A stretch of DNA of 64,000 bases from Combretum micranthum (Eukaryota > Streptophyta > Magnoliopsida > Myrtales > Combretaceae). Numbering within the stretch: the first letter of the stretch is position 1; each line of letters starts with the position of its first letter. The stretch covers positions 248,001-312,000 of the forward strand of contig JAMXBD010001248.1 of NCBI GenBank assembly GCA_024138025.1, written 5' to 3'. Below, piece after piece: positions 24,701 to 37,260 of the stretch. The position numbers were made by a program, and so were the translations under genes. Below the pieces are notes generated by a model. It was given only the letters and a program-made list of their open reading frames with translations, had not been told where the DNA came from and made no database searches.

Positions 24701-27700
24701 ACCTACTCGAAAAGATCTATCCATTTCTAAGGTTATTTTTTATATACGAGGTCATTTGGGTTCCTAAAAGCCACAATATATATTCAAAACGAAAATCTCA
24801 GTCTTTGTAAAACAATTTCCTAAACTCATCATTTTTCAAAAATATTTTAGCTAAAATATAGATATGTACATAGTTAAAAAATCCTTTGAGTATACATAGA
24901 TAGACTCATATTATATGCAAAAATCCTAATGGTGTTGTCTGAACAATTATTTTTCGTAAAACAATTCATCTTAAAGTGTTGAACTTAAATTCAATACTTT
25001 TTTTTCTAAGTATTTTGGAGTAACTTTATAATTCCTTAGGTTATTGGAAACAAGTATATTCTTATTTTGTTTTTAAATTTCTTTTCCAAAATAAAATTTT
25101 CCCTCAACTTTAGTCTTTTGCAAATTTTGCTTCTAGTGATAAGAATAAAGTTTTCAAAAATTTTTATTAAGTTGTTGATAACCTATCTTGAATTATAGAT
25201 TTGTCCTTAAAAATGGTTTTAATAAACAAGTCTCTTTCCTCTTATGTTTTTGTTTATTAACTCCTTAAATTTTATTTTTAAAACTTAGTCTTTTAATTTC
25301 CTTTACCAATTTTATTTGAGAAGAAATTATCTTTTTAAGTTATTAATAAAATTCATTGTGTTTGAACTAATCATATTTACATTCTTTTTATTTCTTTGAA
25401 AATAGATTCCTTCATTAAAAACTTGAAAATCATTATTTTTCTAAGTGGGTTTATAAATTAATGTGTTGATATTATTTTGACTTTGAAAACTAGTTTACTT
25501 CTTGGTTTTTATTATGATATTGAAAAGACTTTAATCTTAAGCTTTTGATGAAAAATTTGCATACCAATAAATTATTTTTACTAAGCCTTAGATTACCTTA
25601 TTATGAAAAGAAGGTGTTTATTTCCTTGATAAAACTATTCTTGTTGTCATTTAGGAAAACTTTGAGGAAATGTTGCAAAAATCCATTTTCTAAGTTGTTG
25701 ATGATAACTCCTTTATTTAGTGACTTAGCTAAATAAAAAGTTTTAGCTTCAAGTTCCTTTTTTTAAAGAAAATTCCATTTTGAATGTTGTTGAGACAATA
25801 TCATTATGAGGATGCATGTATATGAGCATGTAATATGAAAATGACGAAAATATAAGATAAGAAACAAGATATTAGTAAGCAAGATAATATGGTCAAGTAT
25901 TGAGAACCTTAGCTTCATCAAGGTAACTCGATCAAGTATTGGGAGAGCTTTAGCTTCATCAAGGCATCCCGGGACTAAGTCCCAAAAAAAAAAAAAAGAA
26001 AAAGCAATAATAGTAATAAGCTTGTTAGTGAGTTAGGGACATTTAGGCTCTAAAATATATATATATATATATATAGATATACATATAGATAATATATATA
26101 AATGTTAAGTTAGAACAATAATAATAGCATGTACATAAGCAAAACAACATAATATGAAATTTTTTCATGAACAAGAACAAAAACATAGTGTTGCTTCTAT
26201 AACATTTGAATGCTTAAGAAATATACACAATTGTCATGTTAAGTTACATGACATGGTAGAAGGATATGGATAAGAACATTTACCAAAAGGGAAAATATGG
26301 AAGTGGTAGTATAGGAAAAGTTTGGAGAGTATTTGTGTGTAGGAAAAATGGGTAATAAAAAGAAAGAAAAGAAAGATTTTTGGGAGGGAGTATTTGTGGA
26401 GAGAATTTGAGAGAGTTTTAGTATGGTAAATGAATGTGTGAAAGAAATGGAGGGATATGAGATATTTATAGAATTTTTGGAGTAAAAATTGTGTGAATTA
26501 AATAAATTAAAAAATAAAAATAAAATATGGATGATGGAGAGAGAGGGGGTTGGCGTGATGCTTGGAGAGGAGAGAGAGAGAGAAATATTTTTTATTTACT
26601 TTGTATTTCTATTAATTAAAAGTAATAAGTTGTAAGGTTTGATATGAATGAAGATGTATGGAAAAAGTAAAAAGTAGATAATAAGTATGTAAAGTGTAAG
26701 AATAGGTGTAGAAAAGTAGAGATAGGTGAATAGTAATGAATAGTATAGAATATTACTATGAATGGTAGATAAGACAAATTAATACTGGTAGTAAAGAAAA
26801 TACGCGTAATTAAGCTACATCTGATATTTTTAAATACCGAAAAATTATAAAACTGATATTTTTTAAATCCTTATATTTTTACGAGTTTATTGGTATTATC
26901 GGAATATTTTTGCTGTTGGGTGCACTAGGGCACAGTTTTCGAAAACTGATCCCGTTCGGATACAAAAAACACTAAAAATTTTTTAATATGATATTTTTAT
27001 TTTTTTTATATTATTATGAACTATTATCCATTGCTACTTCAATTTCGTTGTTTTGGGTTTAAGAGCACGGAATTACCGAATCTAATATACTAGGGTTTAA
27101 TGTATATTTTTTGACCTTAGGGTTTTCGGTTGACTTCTGGTTTAGGGTTTAAACATAAATCATAGCATAAAAATATATGGGATTACAACGCCCCATGGTG
27201 GCAAGGTGATTGATACAAAAGTCACCATAGGCTCTACCATGCCCCGTGGTAGCCCAGATTTCACGAACAGACACGACCACGCCCTCTACTACGGGCCGTG
27301 GTCATAGAACAACAAATACACATTTACAATTTGAAATTTTTACATACTTTAATCAAATTTACTTGTCTCAACTCCATAACATACTCAAACATTATCATAC
27401 AAGACTCACCATCCACTCCTTCAATTCTTCTAACCTATCTCTATATCCACATCAAACAACCAACCAACCAATAACCTAACCATTAACTTTAAGCTTTAAG
27501 GCTCTAAAACCACTTCTCCATTACTTTACTTCACATACCAACATCCAAAACTCATAGCCATTCCAAATAACCATTAACCACAACAACACAAACACACAAG
27601 TAACAAAGATAAAGCAAGAAATAACTTACTTAGACTTACTTTAACTTGAAGATGGATGCTTAACTTGCTTTCCTTGATGCTTTAAAGAGAAGAAATTGAA

Positions 27701-28610
27701 GTTGAAGAGAGGAGTGTGTGTGTGTGTGTGTGAGATTGTCAGTTTTGGGAGAGAAAAGGAAGAGAAAAAGGATAAATAAATTCTGCCATTTAAAGATAAT
27801 TATGTATATAAATACAAGTTAACTTTGTTGACTTTTGGAGTAATTCAAAAGTAATTGTGTGTGTGTCTATGTATAGAACTTACGGTGAGCTCAAAGACTA
27901 TTGTTGCTGCCATTTAAATAAAAACAAATACACTTTGGTCCAATATACTTCTAATACATGATAATCATCAATTATTCCATTTCAAGAAAAAGCTTAGTAA
28001 TTATAATTTACAAATTCCTATTTAATAAAATAATTTCTTATAAAAATTTATACCAGTACTTTTAATAAAACCAATGTCTGGTTTATAAAATTCAATTTTC
28101 TATAAGAATACAAAATACACTTTAAATTGACAATTTTCTTAAAATAATTCAATTGATGGTTTTAAACTTCAATTCTTACTAAATTGATTTAATAAAAGTT
28201 ATTGTAATTAAATTTACTCAACTTTTAATTACTAAGACATATACAGTCACAATACATTAAATCTTTATTTTCTAATTCTATTTATGAAAAACTTAGAGAT
28301 TACGGCATGGATCCATTCTAGGAATTTAATTTTTTTTATTCATGATTAAAAGAATCACAGCAAACCTAACATTAGAATCGCTAAATTCCCAAAAATTATA
28401 ACCAACATGAGTGAAATATAGATGTGCAAAAGGTTGTGTTGGCCCAAAGGTTCAACATGGACAAAACACGAGCTCATATATAGGTCATGTATCTCACCAT
28501 GCGTAGAAGCTGCAGAACACAAGCTCATACATAGGCCATGCTTCTCATAATGGGTTGAGCATGAGCTTGTGCATAGATCATGTAAATATCAATAGTTATA
28601 CATGAACTAA
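21790..28610 (-). mobile_element. LTR and associated non-coding retroelement DNA, far end unresolved
   Basis: An LTR begins at 21790 (TGTCACACCCC on the plus strand, so the 3' end of an LTR on the minus strand). I could not find its other end. The stretch has no coding capacity. CCACGCCC/CATGCCCC-rich blocks recur at about 23200-23350 and 27180-27300. Two leader-like purine-rich stretches lie at 26330-26560 and 27640-27780; on the minus strand each becomes CT-rich and one follows a TATA-like CTATAAATATC near 26475. Microsatellites: (TA)n at about 26057-26075 and (TG)n at about 27715-27732. A GAGAACCTTAGCTTCATCAAGG-like unit is repeated at about 25905-25965. This may be one very long LTR or nested elements. 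Confidence 0.5.
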
Positions 28611-28963
28611 GGTTGTAAATGAGTCGAGCTACTTGAGTCTGACTCGTTTCAGGTCAGCACAACTCATTTAACTAAATGAGCTGGGCCTAAGCTTATCTTC
28701 AAACTCGTAAATAGGCCTATTAAAAGCTCTTTTAACATATAGAATAAATTAATTTAATATTATAAATATAATTATATACGTTAAATGAGCAGAGCTTAGG
28801 CTTGTTTAGCTAAACAGGCCCAAGTTTGGTTTGTTAGGTTCGTTTACGGGCTTAGGCTTAAGCCCGCACATTATAACCTTATTAAGAGTTTGAGCTCATT
28901 AAGGATTTAAACGGGTCGAGTCCAAGCTAGCAAAAGCTCGGCTCATTTGCACCCTTAATACGA
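28611..28963. mobile_element. MITE with AGGTTGTAAATGAGTCGAGC ends
   Basis: The left end AGGTTGTAAATGAGTCGAGC and the right end GCTCGGCTCATTTGCACCCT are inverted repeats. The interior repeats GAGCTT/AAGCTC-rich segments in both directions. The full element is about 350 bases. Only its right part survives at the start of repeat copy 1 (14035-14282), so the break that defines that copy's left edge lies within this MITE. Confidence 0.65.
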
Positions 28964-31003
28964 ACTCATGCATAGATCATGTGTGGGTAAGAATCTAAGC
29001 ACAAGACGTGCGTAGGCTCGTGCATAGGCCGTATACGGGCTCATGCGTACATCATGTTGGTCTAGATTTTTCAAGAAAACTTTCATAAGATTCAATTTCG
29101 AAGGGAAAAAAAGTTTTAGGACAACTTAAAGAGTTCCTAAGGACTAAAAGCCAAGACTAAACCTTATTTTGAAAAAAATCTATTCATGGGCATTTCATGA
29201 GTGATATCTTTGCATCATAAAAGTAGAATTGAGTGAAAAAAGAGAAAAACCATAAAAAAAATATTTAAGTCAAATTTAGTCACCACGTGAGCCTTAGTCA
29301 CGTAACACATGATCCTAATGCATTCCTTAAGTCTCTAAAACATTCATTTGATCACAAGCTATTAAGTTTTCCCTAATCCAACATGTGGTAATCATTTACA
29401 TTCTTAATTTCCCTTAATTTACTAATTCCATTAAGAGATCAAAATCCACTTATCACATCTTATATCCACATTAGTCACTTGGTAACACGAATCACAATTA
29501 ATTCATCTAAAACAATCCATGTACAATTTATCTTATTAAAGCATCTCCAAAACACCAATTAATTCAATTATGTGTCAATTATCTATTTTCAATCTTACAA
29601 CTTTGTGAAATTTCAAACATCTATATGTATTATAAGTTATCAAATTACAAATTGTCAAAGTGAACAATCCCTACTTACCAAATTACTTATGTTCTAATTC
29701 TATGAGATCATACCCTTATAATTCATTACCTACATGTTCAATTTTTATTTGAAAAAAAAAATTCTAGAATTTAGACACCATTTCCTTCCATCACCTACAA
29801 CATGCCATAGGCATCTACACATACAACATCAATTTCCTTGATTTTCAATTTCTAAACATCAACATGTAACCTCATCCATCCCATATCCATACATCCTTCT
29901 AGAATCCATACACATTACAACTCAAACATTATATTCACCATTAAAACCAAAATTTCCAATAACTCTTATTCCCAAAATTCATGCTTACACTCTATTTACG
30001 AAAGACTTAAACACCCTCACATCAATATGTATTAAATTCTAACACTATCAACTAGTTAGCAACTTACTTCACTTGATTTTGCACCATTTCTTTTTGTTTC
30101 AACTATAACTCCAAATCAAAGCTTCTAATTCTTTAAGAGCTTAAAATTTAATTATCTAAAACATATACCCATGTTCTTGAGTCAATTTATGCACTTAAAA
30201 AGTCATTGAGACTCTCAATAACACTTTAAATCCATGTCTTACCTATTACGAAATTGGTTTGGCTTAGAAGTTTCTCTCCTCTTCTAGTACCTCTTTGTTA
30301 TTATCATAAACTAATGAAATATATAAAGAAAATCCAACAATTGTTAATCTTAAATTAATTTAGCTTAATTGGCACTAATAAAACCATTGGGGTTTAAGCT
30401 TTTAGGCATACTTACATTAAGCTTTTATGGAGAATTTGAGGAAAAAGAGGTAGAGAGATAATAAAAGGGAGAGAAAGCAAGTAGCTGCTACTAGTGTTTT
30501 TGGGACAATGGGTTATGTCTTTTTCTTCACATTGTGCCACATGACACAATTCTAGGCATTCAATTTTTACATGTGCAAAACTTTAACTAGTTTTAACTAC
30601 TTTAAGGTTTCTGATTGATCTTATGAGCTAATCATGATTTAAATAGTTTTACTAAGTCTAAATTATTTATGTAAATATTTTTGAATTTTTATTCATGTAA
30701 GTTCTTAGTTAAGGGCAAAATTGTAATTTAGCAAAAACAAAGCCCCAAACTGCATTGCTTTTATTTTTCTTGTGAATTTGTCATCAAAAAACATTTTAAA
30801 TTCAAATTTACTTAATTTTAATATTTTGGAATTGTTTTTGAATTTTCAAACATACACGTTCTCGGTTTAGGGAAAAATTGGAATTTTTTGGAAAATTTGA
30901 TTGTTTGACTCCTATGTGATTTCAGTTGGCTTGAATTGACTTTTAATGATTATGATTCTTATGATTGGTATTCAGATCATTTCATCACATTTGAGGAAGA
31001 GAT

Positions 31004-31205
31004 TGTTAGGACATGCGTGTGATGTTAGAAAAGTCCCATGTGGGAAAAATGTAGATCATATGAAGGATTTATAAGAAGGAAAGTTGATACGTTAAAGTTT
31101 TTTGTTATATATGGCATCAAGTCCATCATTGTATTCCTTCACATGGTCCATTTGTAGAATCTCTTCGAGTTGAAGGCTTTTTCTCTCCTAATTCTGTATA
31201 TCAAT
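31004..31205 (+). mobile_element. TRIM-like LTR relative inside repeat copy 2
   Basis: Starts TGTTAGGACATGCG and aligns with 16244-16455 and more loosely with 11928-12123. The end is approximate. Confidence 0.45.
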
Positions 31206-31390
31206 CTATAATATTTGGATCATAATACTTGCTTTCTAAAAATTTTAATTTGTTTATATTTTTAAAATTCTAAACTCTTTCACTTTAAGTTTTTTAAATT
31301 TTTTTACTTTTGAAAATGAAAATTTTTAGTTCCTTTATCTATCATTTAATAAAAAAGACCTAATTTTGGAAAATATCTACTTTATTTTAT

Positions 31391-31690
31391 GGGTTAATGT
31401 CACAAATGGTATCTAAATTTTAGAAAAATATATAATTTTGTACTTGAACTTTGAAATTAATAAATTTAGTATCTAAACTTTGAAATTTATTATCCAAAAA
31501 ACCTCAAAATTGATCAATTTATTACCTAAAAAACTTCGAAATTGATCAATTTAATATCTAAAAGAATGTGATGGAAGTATCGCTAGCATATATAAAAAAG
31601 TTCTTTCAAGTACTAAATTGATCAGTTTTAAGGTTCAAGTACTAATTACACATTTTGCCAAAGTTTAGGTACTATTTGTGACATTAACCC
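31391..31690. mobile_element. MITE, GGGTTAATGTCACAAA family, copy in repeat 2
   Basis: Ends GGGTTAATGTCACAAATGGT and ACTATTTGTGACATTAACCC form clear terminal inverted repeats around a 300-base AT-rich body. Flanks TTATTTTAT and TTATTCTTT resemble a decayed 9-base target duplication. Confidence 0.75.
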
Positions 31691-33058
31691 TTATTCTTTT
31701 AAGAAAAATATTTTCTAAAGTGCCAAACTTTTTATTTTAAAGAAAGGAAAAAACATTTTCCATTTTTTATTTATAATTTTTAAAGATTAATTTAAATAGG
31801 AAAATCAGTCTATGCTTAAAAGGTGGATTGATCACGACTTCAAAAGCATACTTTTTGGTTTCTTAAATTATTTCCTAATTAAATTTTAAAAGAAGAGAAA
31901 ACAGAAAAAGAAAAAATTTAAACCAATATTAATGTTATTTGAAAAATAATAAAGGTCAACATATTACTTATTAACCTTGCCTAACTTTTATTATGTAAGA
32001 TATATAAAATGGTCGATGAAAAATTACAAAGTAAAAGAAAAAAAAATCATGATGTGCAAATACAACATTACATGCTAGTTCAATAAAATAAATAATATAA
32101 AAAACTAAACTAAAAATACAAACAAATTGGACAAATACAATTATAATTGATATCATTGGACAAAGAATAAATATATTACATTGAAGTGGAATTTTAACAC
32201 CATCATTGTATTGCGAGTTCATTGATGATTAGCTGTAATTAAATCCGAGGATCCACGTAACATAAAGGTGGTATATAAATTACACATCTATTTTACCTCT
32301 TTTGCTTCCTTATTTCATATGAAAATTCTATGTTGCTTTGGTATTTTTTAAATGGCTTAGAATCCATACCTATAAGTAGTTCCCTATTTTATACACAAGA
32401 AGTTTTGAAAATTGAAAGTACGCAGTAGTTTTTTAATATATTGGACCATGTCATATATTGCCATTTGCCACTTACCATCCAACAAATTACTAGAATCTTT
32501 CCATAAAAAAAAAAAAGGAAAAACACGCATACATAGAGACACACCTAAACTTTTTTATTACACATATTTTTTGAAATAACCTAAATCAATAATTCTAAAT
32601 GAAAGGGCATTTAAGTAATATCGGTTTTTAAGAGAGGGATACTTTTGTCCAACTAACATATCTTTCAAAAGATAAATTGGTTTGCAGGGAACATTTAAAA
32701 AGACATCGAAGTTGTTAACTACCATTTTCCCTCTCCTTCTTATATACATACAGCAAACTGGCAAAGTCTCTCTCTCTTTCAACATTTTTCTACCGATATT
32801 GAAGGAACTTAGCAAGATTCTATAGCAAGTTATAATTCCATGTGAGTTGTTTCACCGTTTTGGACAATCAAGATTAGGAAATGACAACACATGACGATTA
32901 TGATGTGGATAACCCAATCATGTAGTAGTAACACCAAATTGTGTTTGAATCTTGAAAGAATTTCAAGGAGAAAGGGGTTATTATAGAATAAACATTTGGG
33001 AACTTGTGAGGATACGAAAGAAAGATGAAAGGTAATATAATCTTGTGTATTTTATATT

Positions 33059-33343
33059 GGGTAAATTACATCGGAAAGTCTCAATGTTTAGGGGTAAATT
33101 CATCGAAATCTCAACGTTTGAGTGGTTTAAAAAAGGTCTAGCATTTGGAGAATTAGATCAATTAAGGTCTTTATTGACACTTGTCATAACATAAAAGGTT
33201 TTTTTAGTTTTACTTAAATATTTCTTCTGTTGACACGTGTCAATGGAGACCTTGGTTAACCCAGTTTTTTTAAACTACTCGAAATATTGAAACCTCAAAT
33301 GAACTTACTCTAAAATATCTAGACCTTTGGGTGTAATTTACCC
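33059..33343. mobile_element. Foldback MITE, GGGTAAATT family, copy in repeat 2
   Basis: Ends GGGTAAATTACATCGG and GGGTGTAATTTACCC. The flanks are again ATTTTATATT on both sides, as in copy 1. The insertion is therefore older than the duplication of the 5.5 kb repeat. Confidence 0.75.
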
Positions 33344-34398
33344 ATTTTATATTTGATCATGAGTATTAAATATAATATAGAAAAGTGGTGCACATTTTGG
33401 TTCTGTTTTGAGGTTAAAAATATGCATATGGAAGTGTTTAAAATGATATCGAACTTAGAAACACAACAATTGCTAGAAATAGTGCTTTTCTAGAAATACA
33501 TGACTACTATATAGCCTTATGTTCTTGGTCGTGTACCTCTCTGCGATCAAAATAGCATTTTCCAGAAGTATACCATCAATACACGACACATGTATCTAGT
33601 CGTGTTTCTCTTTATGCTTTCAACAAGAAAGGAATGCGAAGAGAACATGACATATACACGACCCCGTGTTCCTAGTCATGTTCTTCTCGGTTTAAAAAAT
33701 ATGATTAGAAAATAACACAAGGAGAACACATGGTTGTGTATCTTCCCGTATATCCCCCGTATACTCTCTGTGTTTTGCTCGTGTACCTCCCCGTGAACCT
33801 AATAAGAACCAAGCTCTAGGGTATATCATATTCGTCATCATGCCCATGATGAAGATCACATCCCCCACACTCGTGATGAAGGCTGTGAGAACATCATCGT
33901 CGGAGAAGTTGCAAGTCAACAGAGATCATGATCTACATCACGCTCGTGATGTTGCTCGTGATGTGTCCAATCAGGCTTGTGAATTGCTTGAAGAAAGAAA
34001 AGGAATTTAAGGCTAAGGAGATCACGATTGTAATGCATAACATGATTGCATGCTTTGTTTCCAAAGGTTAATTTTACCTTCCTATTTTATTTGTTCGACT
34101 TTTTATGTTTTGTATTTGCTCTTACATGACTTGTGGGAGTATATAACGATATGTGGGGTTATGTTATCGATAGCTTGAATCTTTCTTTGTCATTGATTGA
34201 GATCAATTGCCTTGTTGGCTTCTTGGCATTGTTTCCAAAACATATTGAGTAATATTGAGTTTTTTCCCAAGATTATTCTTTGTTGCTTCTTTTGATCATC
34301 TGTCATATTGATTGAGTGAAACAACTAGTTCGGTTCTTTCTTTGATGCATCACATCCAAGGATAGATAGCTCATATCTTTTACTTTACTGTTTTATAT

Positions 34399-34882
34399 AA
34401 ATAAAAAACGCAAAACACATATATTAAATCTTGATAAATTCCGTTGCGTAATTTTAACATGGATTGTATAACAAATTTGGGAAAGAACTATTATTATTAC
34501 TTGAATCTCAAATAAAACAAAATAATAGATCTTTATAGATAAGTTCCTGCCAACTACAATCTTTCTAAAAAAACGAAACCAAATAAAATCACTAACGAAA
34601 AGGAAATGTAATATCTTCCTAAAATATAAACTCATTGAAAACGATGGTAAATTGTTCTCTTTATTGTCAAAAAATAACCATAATTACTTTACCTTCTTCT
34701 TTTAATTTTTTGATCTTTTTTTTTGGGCTCATTCGAAGAACTCATGAACTATTTGCTTCACTCTAAGTAGTGAACTAGCAAAAACCCATTGTTTCATGAA
34801 TCTTATTGAATAAAATTTGGTGTTGAATGAATTTCCTCTTATAACAATGGACAAATGTGGAGATTTTGTCCCTTGAATTTAA
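34399..34882. other. Intergenic DNA between repeat copy 2 and the inverted-repeat array
   Basis: AT-rich, with no supported gene. The 80-codon frame here has no recognisable feature. Confidence 0.4.
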
Positions 34883-37260
34883 GGGTAAACTGCATTGAAA
34901 TGTCATAATGTTTGGGGGTAAGTTCATTTGAGCTCACAGTGTTTTGAATGGTCAAAAAAGAAATCACAATGCTTAGAGAGTAAGTTTATTTTATATCACA
35001 ACATTTGAAGTAGTTGAAAAAGGTCGCAACGTTTAGAGAAATGGGTCAATTAGGGTTACTATTGGTACCTATTTATGATGTGCCAGGTCTTCTAAGTTTC
35101 AATTTTAAATATTTCTCTTATTGACACGTGTTAATGGTGATTTCAATTTACTTACTTCTCTAAAATCACGACATCTTGTTAACTACTTAAAATGTATGAC
35201 CTTAAACGAACTTACCTCTAAATGATGTGACCTTTTAGTGTAATTTATTTTTAAATTTAATGGTGAAAAAAATTATGAAATATGTCGAAAAAATTATTTA
35301 ACCAAAACCGGAACGATGACTTTTTTTCAATCATTATGATTTACCATAACCACACTACCATGACTATTACCATCACTACTACTATTTTTGTCACCATCAA
35401 AACTATCATCATAAACTCCATCACAATTTATACAATATTAGCACCATGATTCACCATCATTGTATCATTATTGTACCATCTGAAAAACTTGATAGACAAT
35501 TATTATATTATAACTAATATCATTTTCATTTTTTATAGGCCAATTTGGATTAAAAGGTATTAAGTTTGAAGATAAGTTTGTTCAAGATTGTGAGGATTAA
35601 TAACGAAACATTTATGGTGATTAATAGGCTAAATTGCATCAAAAGGTACTAACTTTTGAAGGTAAGTTCATTTAAGATTTTGAGGGTTAATAACATTTAT
35701 GGCGACTGAAATAAAGGTGATGGTAGTTATAAAGTTACATTATATGCCATTATCACTACTTCCGCTAAATTGCCTTTGTTATGTTAGGTATTATAAAAAA
35801 CTCAATACACTATTATTACATATAACTAATATCATTTTCATTTTATATAGCTAAATTACATTAAAATGTATCAATGGTTAAAGGAAAGTCATGGGAAATT
35901 CTATGGTTTCGTCATTAATTTTGATGGAACCAGTTCCGTCATTATCCAACGGTACACATCATACCCAACTGTGTTCTAACTATTAAAATAGTCAATATTC
36001 TAATTATTATATTATTTTAATGGTTAGATGATTGATTAGACGGTCCTATCGACATAAACCGTAGAAGCTTCCGTAAGTTCATATTTTGAGGGTTCATAAT
36101 GAGAAATTTATAGCGATTGAAACAATGGCAATGATGATTGTAAAGTTACATTAAATTGCCTTTGTTATGTTGAGTACCATCTAAAAAACTAGAGACACCA
36201 TTATTATATTATAACGAATATCATTCTCATTTTGTTATAGGGTAGATTATATAAAAAGATATTGACATTTGATGGTAAATCGTTTAAGGTTTTAAGGGTT
36301 AATAATTAAGCATTTAGAGTAAATCACAACGTTTGAGGGTAAGCTCATTTGAGATCATAATGTTTCAAGTTGTTAAAAAGAGGTCATAATGTTTAAATAA
36401 GTGGGTCAATTGAAGTCACCATTGACACATGTAAACAAAAAGAAATTTTTAAAATTAAAACTTAGAAGATCTGGTATGTGTGACACATGTTAATGGTGAC
36501 TTCAGTCTTCAATTGACCCACTTCTCTAAATGTTGTGACCTAAAATGAACTTACTCTATAAGCGTTGTGACCTTTTTTTAATTATTTGAAATGTTATGAC
36601 TTCAAATGAACTTACCCTCAAAAGTTGTGTATAGCTTACCTTAAGCATTTATAACATTTGAAACAATGGTGATGGTAATTGTAAAGTTACATTAGTAATG
36701 ATGGTCATATAACAAAACGATAAATTACATCAGTAGGTACCAACATTTAGATCTAAGTTTATTTAAGACGTTAATATTTCGTGATTAAAAAAATTAATGT
36801 TTCGTACAACAAATCAAACGAGGTATCAATATTTTGCAATATTAATTTAAGATATAAATATTTTGATTAATTTTCAATAATGTTTTCTTAATTTTCATTG
36901 ATGGTAAGTTATTAATACTTATTTGACTCAATTTGCAAAAACGTTGATACTTTTTTATAACAACATAATACTTTAATACCTTCAACGAATTTATCTTCTA
37001 ACATTGATTCCTTTTTTTAACTACTCGAAATAGTGACGTTGATACTTTAAATCTAAAAATCCTCAAATATTGATACCTTTTACATAATTTAGCTCATAAT
37101 AAAATGAAAATGATATTAGTTATACTATAATAACGGTGTGCAGAGTTTTTTTATAAATTATGCAACTACCTTCACCATTAACCTATAACAAAATGAAACT
37201 TTACAACTTCCATCACAATTGCTTCAATCACTATAAATGCTTCATGGTTAACACCTCCAT
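34883..37260. repeat. Array of nested inverted-repeat (MITE-like) elements upstream of AUG3
   Basis: At least three foldback elements of related sequence lie here: 34883-35250, 36302-36640 and about 36725-37095. Each has arms with AAATTACAT, AAGTTCATTT or TGACCCACTTCTC and their complements. Between them, a block ending in ATAACTAATATCATTTTCATTTT recurs near 35520, 35830 and 36210, and inverted near 37100. A MITE of another family sits at 35893-36075. The array looks like repeated insertion of related elements into one another. No coding sequence. It ends about 0.8 kb before the AUG3 start. Confidence 0.65.
35893..36075. mobile_element. MITE, GGAAATTCTATGGTTTCGTC family, copy 1
   Basis: The left end GGGAAATTCTATGGTTTCGTC pairs imperfectly with the right end ACATAAACCGTAGAAGCTTCC. 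The body has ATTATTATAATTATT-like symmetric centres. A clear relative lies at 58012-58192. Confidence 0.65.

Larger units (their letters stand above)
28747..34398 (+). repeat. Large direct repeat, copy 2 (5.65 kb)
   Basis: The counterpart of 14035-19579. Homology to copy 1 begins inside the MITE at 28611-28963 and ends at about 34398, where copy 2 runs into unrelated AT-rich DNA while copy 1 runs into gypsy protease sequence. Both copies carry the same two MITEs and the same short LTR-like piece at equivalent places. No protein-coding potential was recognised. The copies do not have LTR hallmarks at their inner edges (no primer-binding site or purine tract), so I treat them as a duplicated or high-copy repeat and not as LTRs of one element. 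Confidence 0.8.

Noticed and set aside
27050..27160. Telomere-like TTTAGGG repeats
   Set aside because: Only isolated TAGGGTTT words separated by unrelated sequence occur; there is no tandem array.
17204..32222. Matched minus-strand frames 17204-17413 and 31971-32222 as a conserved small gene pair
   Set aside because: They share only their first 20 or so codons and then diverge by frame changes. Their similarity follows from the repeated DNA.
14035..34398. The two 5.5 kb repeats as LTRs of one giant retrotransposon
   Set aside because: The inner edges have no primer-binding site or purine tract, the two breakpoints do not show TG...CA ends, and the gypsy remnant inside has its own LTR edge and primer-binding site at 21771-21790.
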